Positions 8,862 to 17,252 of a stretch of 64,000 nucleotides of DNA are shown here, piece by piece. This DNA comes from an uncultured Blautia sp. (lineage in GTDB: Bacteria; Bacillota; Clostridia; Lachnospirales; Lachnospiraceae). Position numbers and translations under genes: made by a program. Under the pieces are notes generated by a model. It worked only from the letters and a program-made list of their open reading frames with translations, was not told where the DNA came from and searched no databases. Numbering within the stretch: position 1 is the stretch's first letter; each line of letters begins with the position of its first letter. The stretch spans positions 1-64,000 of the forward strand of contig NZ_CAKRXI010000012.1 of NCBI RefSeq assembly GCF_934424005.1, given 5' to 3'.

Positions 8862-9375
8862 GCATTCGCATTTTTTCTTACTTGCAGATTATCTCTGCTC
8901 TATATTTGTGACTGCATTTGTAATTTTTCCCATTTGCAGATTATCTCTGCTCTATACTTGTGACTGCATTCGCACTTTTTTTCATTTGCAGATTATCTCC
9001 TGCGCTATACTTGTGACCGCATTCACAATTTTTCTCATTTGCAGATTATCTCTGCTCTATACTTGTGACTGCATTCGCACTTTTTTCCATTTGCAGATTA
9101 TCTCCTGCGCCATATTGTGACCGCATTCGCAATTTTTCCCACTTGCAGATTATCTCCTGCACCATATTTGTGACCGCATTCGCACTTTTTTTCATTTGCA
9201 GATTATCTCCTGCGCCATACTTGTGACTGCATTCGCACTTTTTTTCATTTGCAGATTATCTCTGCGCCATACTTGTGACCGCATTCGCACTTTTTTCATT
9301 TGCAGATTATCTCTGCTCTATACTTGTGACTGCATTCGCACTTTTTTTCATTTGCAGATTATCTCCTGCGCCACA
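8862..9375. repeat. Tandem repeat array, ten units of about 52 bp
   Basis: Units start at 8862, 8914, 8966, 9019, 9071, 9123, 9176, 9229, 9281 and 9332, giving a 51-53 bp period. Each contains GCATTCGCA-like, a T-tract, then TTTGCAGATTATCTC and ends near TTGTGACT. Several units hold a small inverted repeat GCAGA-N5-TCTGC. Because the period is not a multiple of three and varies, the long open frames across it are incidental, and the array is most likely non-coding. Confidence 0.9.
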
Positions 9376-9804
9376 CCTCCCCTACGACTGTGCCTGGGGA
9401 TGCTTACAGGCAGAAATGTCCCGTGTATGGACAAGGAATACTCGCGAGGCTTGCGTTACGAGATGCAGGCTAGTTTCCGCCACCAAGCCCACTGTTTGAG
9501 CGGCAGCGAGTTTGGGCGACTGGCGGATAACAGACGCATGCAGCGAGTAGCAAACGCAGCGGTATTACACGTCCATACACGGGAATATCCTGCCGTAACT
9601 CCCCATCACAACGTAACTCCCCATCACACCACATCCATTCATATAATGCATATCTCCGCCCCTTTTTTTCATGCTTCCGCATCCCCCCAGGAGGCTTGTT
9701 TTCGCCCTCCATTTTGTTAAAATAAAGACAACACAAAGAACTGTGTTATCTCCCAAATAAAGTGCATGACCTCCACATATTGATGCACATTCAATTCAAC
9801 CCAT
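9376..9804. other. GC-richer non-coding segment, no gene recognised
   Basis: The segment after the array is GC-richer than its flanks and contains many short CG-containing words plus a tandem pair of TAACTCCCCATCACA near 9596-9627. Open frames cross it but lack ribosome sites and recognisable domains. I see no RNA family I can name. Confidence 0.45.
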
Positions 9805-9843
9805 AAAAAAAGTACTTCCAAATCCGCGGGAAGTACTTTTTTT
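9805..9843. terminator. Bidirectional intrinsic terminator
   Basis: A 15-bp perfect stem (9805-9819 pairing with 9829-9843, core AGTACTTCC/GGAAGTACT) encloses a 9-nt loop, with A and T tracts on the outer sides. It sits 24 nt past the cbiO stop and would end the leftward cbiMQO transcript. Confidence 0.9.
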
Positions 9844-9867
9844 ATAATATTACTACCTTCTGAACAG

Positions 9868-10536
9868 TTATAATACTTTCAATTCATGCTCTTCATTCAT
9901 GACCGCAAATCTTGTTCCCAGTTTCTCAGCCAACTGCCGATTATGTGTGATCGTGATCAGCGTTTTTCCAGCCTTATGAAAATCCTGCAAAAACTCTGTC
10001 AGCATATCCTGTGTTTTTTCATCCAGTCCGGCAAGCGGCTCATCTAGAATCAATACCTCCGGATTCAGTGAAAGAATACAGGCAAGAGACACCTTTCGCT
10101 TCTCGCCTCCACTCAAATGATATGGCGGTCTTTCCCTAAGCTTCTCTATTCCAAACAATCTCAGACAATCTTCCGTCCGCTCATGGACTTCCGCTTCTGA
10201 CAGTCCCATCTGAACCGGTCCAAACGCAACTTCTTCCTCAACGCTTCCACAAAATAACTGTGTATCCGCATTCTGAAACACATATCCCATCTGCTGATGA
10301 AACCACTTGGCGAACCTGCTGTCCTTCAGCGCTTTCTCAGTAATCTCATGGTCCTTGTAAAAATAACTTCCTTCGGATGGAAATATAATTCCATTCAGCA
10401 ATTTGATAAGCGTTGATTTTCCACATCCATTCGGTCCCTGAATGACCAAAGAATCACCCTTTTCAATATGAAGATCAATATATCTGAGTGCCACCTCATG
10501 CTCATAAGCGTAGCACACTTTTTGCAGATCGATCAT
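9868..10536 (-). CDS. cbiO: ECF transporter ATPase (CbiO-like)
   Basis: This is the ATP-hydrolysing subunit of an energy-coupling-factor metal importer. In 222 aa it shows Walker A GPNGCGKST, the ABC signature LSGGEKRK, Walker B VLILDEP and a switch His in ITHNR. It is shorter than the usual 270 aa because it lacks the C-terminal extension seen in many EcfA proteins. An AGGAG site precedes the ATG. It is last in the cbiM-cbiQ-cbiO operon and ends at a strong terminator. Confidence 0.88.
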   Translation of the reverse strand: MIDLQKVCYAYEHEVALRYIDLHIEKGDSLVIQGPNGCGKSTLIKLLNGIIFPSEGSYFYKDHEITEKALKDSRFAKWFHQQMGYVFQNADTQLFCGSVEEEVAFGPVQMGLSEAEVHERTEDCLRLFGIEKLRERPPYHLSGGEKRKVSLACILSLNPEVLILDEPLAGLDEKTQDMLTEFLQDFHKAGKTLITITHNRQLAEKLGTRFAVMNEEHELKVL

Positions 10537-10561
10537 ATTTATCTCCTCTCAATCACATCCA

Positions 10562-11389
10562 TCACGCAGCTATTTTATTCAGATAAATAAACAACGCTGC
10601 ACAGCCAGCCATTATCAAAATATAAAAAATATCACTCACGCACGGCTCATATTTTTGTTTTTTTTCATACTCTCCAGTAAATCCCCTGCAGCACATAGCC
10701 GCATACATTTCTTCAGCCATCTCAGTGGATTTAAGAAATGTAATGCCAAGAACACCTGAAAAAGCTCTCGCCTTGTCCGGATTTTTCCCAACTGATCTTA
10801 AACTGATCGACCGCAGAATATCCACACAGATTTCACCCAGGACCGAAATATATTTTAACGTAATATCCAATGTAAAAATAAACAGTGCCGGAACATGGAA
10901 AGACCTCATGCTAGCGGTAAGTTTATTCCACGATGTCCCTGCCGAAAGGATACCGACAAGAGTCACCGAAACATACACCCGCGCAGTAATATTCGCCATA
11001 GTCTGTGGATTTCCCATAAACACTGCCGGCAAAAGAAGAAAAATCGAGATCAGCACCGCCCCGGCTGTTCCACTTAATATCTGCCGGATCGCTGCTGCCG
11101 AAAAGAAAGTCAGACGGACCGTCACTGCAGCACACATAATTAGCACAAACAGATAATTTTTTGAAGAAGCAGTCAGAATTATAAATAATATCGTATAAAA
11201 CAATTTAAGAGAAGGAGCAGCAGAAAATCTGCCATCCTTCCCTTCATTAAATCTCAATTTAGCAAGCACAGACAAAACAGATTTTGTACTTTTAGTCAGA
11301 AAAGCCTCTTTGTCTTCAGAAGGTGTGTAGTCTTCTTCCTGACACATCCATGATGGAATCTCTGTTTTTTCTGTTCTATGATCATTCAT
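10562..11389 (-). CDS. cbiQ: ECF transporter transmembrane subunit (CbiQ/EcfT)
   Basis: CbiQ couples the ATPase to the substrate-binding membrane component CbiM. The 275-aa protein starts with an unusually long, polar and acidic N-terminal region of about 60 residues, then several hydrophobic segments from about residue 62. It carries the coupling motif AMCCRGF (Ala-Met-x-x-Arg-Gly type) late in the protein. It begins 2 nt after the cbiM stop, implying coupling. The long hydrophilic N-terminus is atypical and its purpose is unknown. Confidence 0.85.
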   Translation of the reverse strand: MNDHRTEKTEIPSWMCQEEDYTPSEDKEAFLTKSTKSVLSVLAKLRFNEGKDGRFSAAPSLKLFYTILFIILTASSKNYLFVLIMCAAVTVRLTFFSAAAIRQILSGTAGAVLISIFLLLPAVFMGNPQTMANITARVYVSVTLVGILSAGTSWNKLTASMRSFHVPALFIFTLDITLKYISVLGEICVDILRSISLRSVGKNPDKARAFSGVLGITFLKSTEMAEEMYAAMCCRGFTGEYEKKQKYEPCVSDIFYILIMAGCAALFIYLNKIAA

Positions 11390-11391
11390 CT

Positions 11392-12396
11392 TTATGCCGC
11401 TTTCTTTTTAAAGTCAACCTTGTCCTTCATAAGCGAAGAAACAATCTTAAAGAAAATTACCAGAAGTGCCACACCAACGACAGCGGAAAGAATGTATCCG
11501 GTCCATTCCGGCATACCCGCCATCGAGTAATCCGGAAACAGTGTTGAAAGTTCAAATCCACTCTCCATTCCAGACGGTGTGTAACCCAGCTGTGTACCTC
11601 CACTGACAAGCGTTGCCATTTCATCTACGCCCCATTCGCCCCAGGCTGTTCCTGTTGCCAGAAGGCCAATCGGTGTTAAAACAATGAGCACTGCTGCCAG
11701 TATATATAATGGTTTAAACGCAGTCTTATCCGGAACCGCATCCAGCGCTGCCGGAGCTGCTTTTTCTACAAATGTCAGTACCACTACCGTAAGCACGATC
11801 TCTGCCAGACCAAACAACGTAATGTGGCCGATCATCATTGCCGGTATCGATACACTCAAAGGATATGGACAATAAAGAGCCTGTCCTGCTGCATCCTTAA
11901 ATAATAATGGCTGTATTCCAAATTCAACTGCCGCACAAAAAGCCGCTGCATTGATTCCCACATAAGATCCAATCGCTGCACTGAGTTTACGCTTCCCGGT
12001 CTTTTTCAAAAGCAGCTTATACAGGAAGAAGCCCAGATACGGTAATACAAACGCCATGTTAAAGCAGTTTGCACCAAATGCAAGAATTCCGCCATCTCCA
12101 AAAAGCAACGCCTGTATCAGCAACGCAATGGATACCGATATGCACCCGGCCGCCGGACTTCCGGTAAGGATTGCAATAAGAGTTCCTCCTACAGCATGTC
12201 CTGTTGTACCTCCTGGGAGCGGTACGTTAAACATCATTCCAAGAAATGAAAAAGCAGCACCAATACCAAGAAGAGGCATCTTAGCCTTAGGTATTTCTGT
12301 TCTTACTTTGTTGATCGAATATCCCCATACCGGAAGCATGGCTGCTGTCATTACAGCACATGTTGACGGGCTTAAATAGTTCTCAGGTATATGCAT
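11392..12396 (-). CDS. cbiM: Cobalt/nickel ECF substrate-binding protein CbiM with CbiN-like C-terminus
   Basis: CbiM binds Co2+ or Ni2+ within the membrane. The 334-aa protein begins Met-His (MHIPENYLSPSTC); in this family the N-terminal amine and His2 help coordinate metal. After the CbiM core (to about residue 205) comes a segment with two hydrophobic helices around an extracytoplasmic loop with WGEWG, resembling CbiN or NikN, so this looks like an M-N fusion. Sequence alone does not separate cobalt from nickel. No cobalamin riboswitch was seen upstream; instead there is an inverted repeat at the promoter. Confidence 0.87.
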   Translation of the reverse strand: MHIPENYLSPSTCAVMTAAMLPVWGYSINKVRTEIPKAKMPLLGIGAAFSFLGMMFNVPLPGGTTGHAVGGTLIAILTGSPAAGCISVSIALLIQALLFGDGGILAFGANCFNMAFVLPYLGFFLYKLLLKKTGKRKLSAAIGSYVGINAAAFCAAVEFGIQPLLFKDAAGQALYCPYPLSVSIPAMMIGHITLFGLAEIVLTVVVLTFVEKAAPAALDAVPDKTAFKPLYILAAVLIVLTPIGLLATGTAWGEWGVDEMATLVSGGTQLGYTPSGMESGFELSTLFPDYSMAGMPEWTGYILSAVVGVALLVIFFKIVSSLMKDKVDFKKKAA

Positions 12397-12431
12397 AAAT
12401 ATACTTCCTTTCCCTTTGAAAACTTTATTAT

Positions 12432-12488
12432 ATGTGGTGCGCGCCTCTTAATAAACTGTATTGTAGCACCACATTAAAGCGTCAACAA
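12432..12488 (-). promoter_or_regulatory. cbiM promoter flanked by a 9-bp inverted repeat (candidate metal operator)
   Basis: Leftward -35 TTGTTG (12488-12483), 17-nt spacer, -10 TACAAT (12465-12460). The perfect inverted repeat ATGTGGTGC / GCACCACAT has arms at 12432-12440 and 12466-12474, so one arm touches the -10 and the other lies about 20 nt downstream. One arm is upstream of the start site, so this reads as a DNA operator and not an RNA hairpin. A metal-responsive repressor is inferred. Confidence 0.6.
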
Positions 12489-12543
12489 CCCACCCTGGGG
12501 GATGCATAAATATTCCATTTTGATATACGTAGCTATCTTTTTG

Positions 12544-13119
12544 TTATAGGTCGAGACTACTATCCCACGCATATCCAATCTCTTCTGCGATCTTTTCTGC
12601 AACACCAACATCCAGGTTATCGCTGATCAGTCCCAGCGTCATATCTATCGCAGCCATCGTCGTACTGCAGGAATAATACTTCCCGTCAGAAATCCACTTC
12701 TCACCGTCAATATAGTCAATTCCTACTGTAAACATCCGCTTCCAGTTTTCATCATACGCATAATCGCACACCTGGCGATGGAACAAAAGCCCAGTCCTTG
12801 CCAGCATCGCCGAAGCATTCTGCACCATCATACAAAAAGAAGCTTCTTCCACGGCCGCTTTTAAAAGCTGCTGTCCGTCCTTCTCCATATGAAGAAAACT
12901 CTTAACGCCCGTTCCGCCCGGGATCAGAAGAATATCCTCAATCTCCGCCGGATTCAGTGGTTCTGTCCACACTTTCACTCCCTGCTTTCCAGTGATCAGA
13001 CCCCCGCGCAGCGAAATATAACGAATGTAAAAATGCTCCGGCACACGCCCAAAAACTTCCGTCGGGCCAAACACGTCCATCACTTCAAAATCATCAAACA
13101 GAAAAACATTGACTACCAT
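12544..13119 (-). CDS. DJ-1/PfpI family protein lacking the usual nucleophile Cys
   Basis: This is a class I glutamine-amidotransferase-like protein of the DJ-1/PfpI superfamily. The 191-aa sequence has the typical N-terminus (VNVFLFDDFEVMDVFGPTEV) and LLIPGG before the elbow. Where family members have Cys in a C-T-G-A motif before LA-x-x-GLL, this protein has Gln (Q100, in MVQNASAMLARTGLL). It may bind a ligand without catalysis, or use C96 nearby. It lies between the ABC importer and the cbiM operon, with a TATAAT near its start that could be its own promoter. Confidence 0.8.
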   Translation of the reverse strand: MVVNVFLFDDFEVMDVFGPTEVFGRVPEHFYIRYISLRGGLITGKQGVKVWTEPLNPAEIEDILLIPGGTGVKSFLHMEKDGQQLLKAAVEEASFCMMVQNASAMLARTGLLFHRQVCDYAYDENWKRMFTVGIDYIDGEKWISDGKYYSCSTTMAAIDMTLGLISDNLDVGVAEKIAEEIGYAWDSSLDL

Positions 13120-13159
13120 AGTTCCTGCCCTCCAACTATTATTTGCTACTTATTATAAT

Positions 13160-13181
13160 GTCGGGAGCAAAAGCCCCCGAC
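13160..13181. terminator. Hairpin at the end of the ABC importer operon
   Basis: GTCGGG and CCCGAC (13160-13165 with 13176-13181) form a short hairpin directly at the stop codon of the last importer gene. There is no T-tract in the leftward direction, so it may be a weak terminator or an mRNA 3' end. Confidence 0.45.
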
Positions 13182-13948
13182 TACAAAACTGACTCGACCA
13201 GCTTCTTTGTATAATCCATCTTCGGATGATTGATGATCTCATCCGGAGTCCCGCATTCCACAACCTTTCCCTGATAGAGTACCAGGACTCTGTCACAGAA
13301 TTCCTGCACCAGCGCAAGGTCATGGCAGATAAAAAGAAACGACAGCTCTTCCTTCTCCTTTAATTCTTTCAAGAGCTCCAATATTTGCTTCTGCACCGTC
13401 ACATCGAGAGCACTCGTGGCTTCATCACAGATCAGTATCTCAGGTCCGACTGCCAGAGCCCTTGCGATCGCAGCTCTCTGGCACTGACCGCCACTGACCT
13501 GATGTGGATATCGGTCCGCATATTCCTTATCCATTCCACATTTTTCAAGAAGATTTTCCACACGTTTGCGTGTTTCATCACGGCTTATCCCCATGTTCCG
13601 AAGACTTTCCCCAATTCCGTCTCCCAGCGTGCATCGCGGATCAAAGGATTCCATCGGCATCTGAAAAACCATCTGGATATCCTGATAAATATCACGCAGA
13701 GCCTTCCCCCTGGCATGCGTAATATCCTGCTCTTTAAGAAAAATCTGGCCCTCTGTGGCAGGCTCCAGATGCGTGATCATCTGCGCGATCGTGCTCTTTC
13801 CGGAGCCAGATTCACCTACGATCCCAAGGCACTCACCCCGCTCCAGTTCAAAGCTCACATCATCCACAGCTGTAAATTCTTTTTTCCGCGACACAAATAC
13901 TTTTTTCAGATTCTCTGCCCGCAAAACAATTTCTGACATATCAAACAT
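13181..13948 (-). CDS. Nik/Dpp-type ABC transporter ATPase (second)
   Basis: This is the second ATPase of a family-5 solute importer (NikE/DppF position). In 255 aa it has Walker A GESGSGKST, the signature VSGGQCQRAAIARAL, Walker B ILICDEATSALDV and the switch His in ICHDL. It lacks the roughly 60-residue C-terminal extension typical of oligopeptide ATPases, which fits nickel or opine-metallophore importers better than peptide importers. It is last in an operon of two permeases, a binding protein and two ATPases. Confidence 0.88.
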   Translation of the reverse strand: MFDMSEIVLRAENLKKVFVSRKKEFTAVDDVSFELERGECLGIVGESGSGKSTIAQMITHLEPATEGQIFLKEQDITHARGKALRDIYQDIQMVFQMPMESFDPRCTLGDGIGESLRNMGISRDETRKRVENLLEKCGMDKEYADRYPHQVSGGQCQRAAIARALAVGPEILICDEATSALDVTVQKQILELLKELKEKEELSFLFICHDLALVQEFCDRVLVLYQGKVVECGTPDEIINHPKMDYTKKLVESVL

Positions 13949-13987
13949 TCCTCTTCAGAATACAAACTTTATAACAATCCGCCATAC

Positions 13988-14782
13988 TCACATCCCTGAT
14001 TTTTTCAGTCTCAGTACAGATCCCATCAGCTTCTTTGTATACGGATCCTGCGGATTTTCCAGAACGTTTTCTGTCTCTCCATACTCTCTGACATGCCCAT
14101 CCTGAAGCACCAGAATCCTGTCTGCCATCATCCTCACCACACCAATATTGTGGGTTACAAGGATCATCGCTGTGTTGTATTCTTCCCGCATAAACAAAAG
14201 CTCTTCCACCACCTGTTTCTGCACCGTCACATCAAGCGCACTCGTCGGTTCATCTGCCAGCAAAAGCTTAGGCCGCATGATCATGGCTGTACAGATTCCC
14301 ACTCTCTGATTCATCCCACCAGAGAGCTCAAACGGATAGCTGTCCAGCACCCGATCTGCGTCATTAAGCCCGATCTTTTTCATGATCTCACCGGCACGGT
14401 TTCTGACCTCATGTCTGCTTGCTTTTTCATGTTCTGACACTGCCTCATGTATCTGAACCCCAATCTTTCGTACCGGACACAGCGCAGATTTGCAGTCCTG
14501 AAACACCATTCCGATCTCTTTTCCCAGGTATCTGCGGAGCTCCTTTGTGCTCATATCGGTAAGGTTTTCTCCCTTGTACCAGATATCCCCTCTGGTAACC
14601 AGACCTTCCTCTCCCAGGAGCCCCATGACTGCCTTGATGATCGTGCTTTTGCCGCTTCCTGACTCGCCAACGATCCCCAGGATCTCGCCCTGTTTCAGTT
14701 CAAAACTTACATCCTGGACCACCGGTTTTCCATTATAAGAAATTGTCACATGCTCTACACGAAGCAATGAACTCATAATCAA
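13988..14782 (-). CDS. Nik/Dpp-type ABC transporter ATPase (first)
   Basis: This is the first ATPase of the importer (NikD/DppD position), 264 aa, with Walker A GESGSGKST, the signature LSGGMNQRVGI, Walker B LLADEPTSALDV and VTHNIGVV. Like its partner it is short compared with peptide-type OppD proteins (about 330 aa). It follows the binding-protein gene by 42 nt and precedes the second ATPase by 39 nt. The two ATPases share strong similarity and presumably form a heterodimer under the two permeases. Confidence 0.88.
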   Translation of the reverse strand: MIMSSLLRVEHVTISYNGKPVVQDVSFELKQGEILGIVGESGSGKSTIIKAVMGLLGEEGLVTRGDIWYKGENLTDMSTKELRRYLGKEIGMVFQDCKSALCPVRKIGVQIHEAVSEHEKASRHEVRNRAGEIMKKIGLNDADRVLDSYPFELSGGMNQRVGICTAMIMRPKLLLADEPTSALDVTVQKQVVEELLFMREEYNTAMILVTHNIGVVRMMADRILVLQDGHVREYGETENVLENPQDPYTKKLMGSVLRLKKSGM

Positions 14783-14824
14783 TCATTCTCCTCAGAATTT
14801 AACTACTGTAAACAACAATAGAAT

Positions 14825-16360
14825 TTACTCTACATCCAGATCTGCAGTGATCTCATAATAATCACATGGATGTGCTGCCATTCCTTTAACATTGGATTTT
14901 GTCACGATTCCCATGTTCAGATGAGATACAAAAAAGAATGCATCGTCATCTAAAATATCCTGCTGAAGTTCTACTGCAAGCTTGCCTCTTTCGTCCTTAT
15001 CAAAGGTCTGGTGAAGCTTATCTGTCAGCTTGGTAACCTCGTCATTCTGGTATTTTCCATAGTTCTTGGAACCAACTACTGTACTGGTAAAGAAGTACTC
15101 CGGATCACCGGTCGGTGCAGTTGTTGTGGAGCTTACATACACATCAAAATCTCCATTTTCTGCAAAGGTTCTGTGGTCAGACGTGTTATTTACCTGCACG
15201 TCAATACCGATATCTTTCAGTGTAGCCTGCGCATATTCTGCAAGCTTTGGCTGCTCTAGACGAGTCGGATAAGTCAGCCAGTTAATGCTTAATTTTTCTC
15301 CATCCTTATCCACATATCCGTCACCATCTGTATCTGTCCATCCGGATTCTTCAAGAAGTTTTTTCGCTCCATCCGGGTCATAAGAAACAGTTTCTACTGC
15401 ATCATTTCCATAAGAGAAACTGCTCGGGAATGCTGCCTTTGCCGGCACACCACGACCCTGCATGATCACAGAGCAGAAGCCTTCTTTGTCGATTCCCATC
15501 TCAACAGCCTTGCGGATATTCTGATCCTGCATAAGCTCTGATTCCATGTTAAACTGTCCAAAGAAACAGCGGCTGGTCGCACAGGAATTGATGGTATAAT
15601 CCGGATTATTTTCAAACAACGGATAGTTATCATACTGCAGTCCGTAAGTACCCTGGATGTCCCCTGTCTGCAGTGCTGCAGTCAGCGCACTTCCGTCTGC
15701 AAAGGATTTTACTGTGATATTATCAACCTTGACATCACCACCCCAGTAGTCTTCATTTTTAACCAGATCGATCTGGGTAGGAGTTACATTTGTCGCAACA
15801 TATGGGCCTGTTCCGGCTACATTTGCAGAGCCGCCCTCACCCTGGATTCCATATTCCATATCGATGATCGCACCATACGGATCGCCAAGATAATTGATGA
15901 TTGCCGGACATGGTTCAGTAGTATAAATGGTAAGTGTCAGTCCGTCTGCATCCATATGGTCGATCTTCAGATCATAAGGTGCACGGTCATGAACTGCGAT
16001 CAGATCTTCCAGACATTCCTTGACAGCCTCTGCATCCATGGTACGTCCACTGGAGAATTTTACCCCGTCACGAAGTGTGATCTTTACCGTTGTATCATCC
16101 ACAAATTCATAGTCTGTTGCCAGCCACGGCTCCACTTCCATGTTGTCATTGTACTTAAAAAGAGTCTCTCCAACACCATAACGAAGTGCACTCCAACCAG
16201 AATAATTGTCATGTGGATTCAGACCAGCATCACCCATTTCTTCGCTGTATCCTGTCGTTCCATAGACAAAAGATTTTCCTCCATCTGCCCATACACTTGT
16301 GGTCATTCCTGCTGCAAGCATAGCTCCTGTAAGAATTGCTGCGATCAGTTTCTTCTTCAT
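14825..16360 (-). CDS. Family-5 extracellular solute-binding protein (Nik/Opp type)
   Basis: This binding protein delivers ligand to the ABC permeases. It has 511 aa with an N-terminal signal (MKKKLIAAILTGAMLAAG, then SVWA before DGG). The mature start, with LNPHDNYSGW and the LFKYNDNMEVEPWLA block, resembles NikA and other nickel-type proteins. Oddly, no lipobox Cys is present, so cleavage by signal peptidase I is predicted and the protein might not be lipid-anchored. The ligand could be metal, metal chelate or peptide; the short ATPases favour the first two. Confidence 0.85.
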   Translation of the reverse strand: MKKKLIAAILTGAMLAAGMTTSVWADGGKSFVYGTTGYSEEMGDAGLNPHDNYSGWSALRYGVGETLFKYNDNMEVEPWLATDYEFVDDTTVKITLRDGVKFSSGRTMDAEAVKECLEDLIAVHDRAPYDLKIDHMDADGLTLTIYTTEPCPAIINYLGDPYGAIIDMEYGIQGEGGSANVAGTGPYVATNVTPTQIDLVKNEDYWGGDVKVDNITVKSFADGSALTAALQTGDIQGTYGLQYDNYPLFENNPDYTINSCATSRCFFGQFNMESELMQDQNIRKAVEMGIDKEGFCSVIMQGRGVPAKAAFPSSFSYGNDAVETVSYDPDGAKKLLEESGWTDTDGDGYVDKDGEKLSINWLTYPTRLEQPKLAEYAQATLKDIGIDVQVNNTSDHRTFAENGDFDVYVSSTTTAPTGDPEYFFTSTVVGSKNYGKYQNDEVTKLTDKLHQTFDKDERGKLAVELQQDILDDDAFFFVSHLNMGIVTKSNVKGMAAHPCDYYEITADLDVE

Positions 16361-16376
16361 GATCTGTACTTCCTTT

Positions 16377-17252
16377 CTAATTTTTAGCTCTTTCTTTGGG
16401 GTCCATAAAATCCCTGAGCGTATCGCCCAGAAGATTAAATATCATAACTGTAATAAATATCTCCAGTCCCGGTGCAAGCGCCATCCACGGTGAAATCTGA
16501 AGCATACTTCTTCCGTCATTGATCATACTTCCCCACTCTGCCATCGGCGGTTTTACGCCAAGTCCAAGGAAGGAAAGCCCCGCAAGTTCCATCATCATCG
16601 TTCCGATATCAAGAACCGCTGTGACCAGGATCGGTCCTGCGATATTCGGTAAAATATGCTTAAACATAATCTTAAATGTACTGCTCCCCGAAAGTCTTAC
16701 CGCCATCAGATACGGAGAATCTTTCTGCGCAAGCGTCAGCCCTCTGGCAAGTCTGGCAAACTTTGGCCAGCCGATCACCGCAAGCGCTATAACTGCATTT
16801 TGTATGCCTCCGCCAAGCACGCCTGCCACTGCAAGTGCAAAAACAAGGCTCGGAAATGCCAGAAAAAGATCCGATATACGCATCAGGATTGTGTCTGCAG
16901 TTCCGCCGCACCAGCCACAGATAATACCGATCACTGTTCCAACTACCGTAACAATTGCTACCAGAAAAAGCGTTGCATAGATACTAATCGTACTACCCAC
17001 TAGCACCCTTGAAAACATGTCTCTTCCATATCGGTCTGTCCCCAAAATATGCTCCGCACTCGGTGGTTTCTGCGCCTGCAGAAGATCCTGAATGTCCGGA
17101 TCATATGGGCATAACTTCCGTGCAAAAGCTGCCACGATCAACAGGAGCAACGCCAATATTGCAAAGAAGATCAGCTTCTCTCTGACATAATTTTTACGCA
17201 CCTTCTGCCTGCGGACAGAGACTGTTTTTTTCCTGTTTTTCTGCTCACTCAT
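16377..17252 (-). CDS. ABC importer permease (NikC/DppC type)
   Basis: This 291-aa inner-membrane permease has an N-terminal cytoplasmic basic stretch, a first hydrophobic helix at about 29-47, then the LGTDRYGRDMFSRV block typical of DppC/NikC. The EAA-like coupling loop is visible as VRLSGSSTFKIMFKHILPN. It overlaps the preceding permease gene by 4 nt and precedes the binding-protein gene by 16 nt. It forms the translocation pore together with the NikB-like permease. Confidence 0.9.
   Translation of the reverse strand: MSEQKNRKKTVSVRRQKVRKNYVREKLIFFAILALLLLIVAAFARKLCPYDPDIQDLLQAQKPPSAEHILGTDRYGRDMFSRVLVGSTISIYATLFLVAIVTVVGTVIGIICGWCGGTADTILMRISDLFLAFPSLVFALAVAGVLGGGIQNAVIALAVIGWPKFARLARGLTLAQKDSPYLMAVRLSGSSTFKIMFKHILPNIAGPILVTAVLDIGTMMMELAGLSFLGLGVKPPMAEWGSMINDGRSMLQISPWMALAPGLEIFITVMIFNLLGDTLRDFMDPKERAKN

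Noticed and set aside
8862..9375. CRISPR array
   Set aside because: The whole ~52-bp unit repeats with no variable spacers, and no cas genes are nearby.
8776..9720. Long open reading frames through the tandem array (114 aa and 174 aa on the plus strand)
   Set aside because: They follow the 51-53 bp period in changing frames, give repetitive hydrophobic words and have no ribosome sites; they are by-products of the repeat.
12397..12543. Cobalamin riboswitch before cbiM
   Set aside because: The leader is too short and lacks the B12-box pattern; only the promoter and an inverted repeat are seen.
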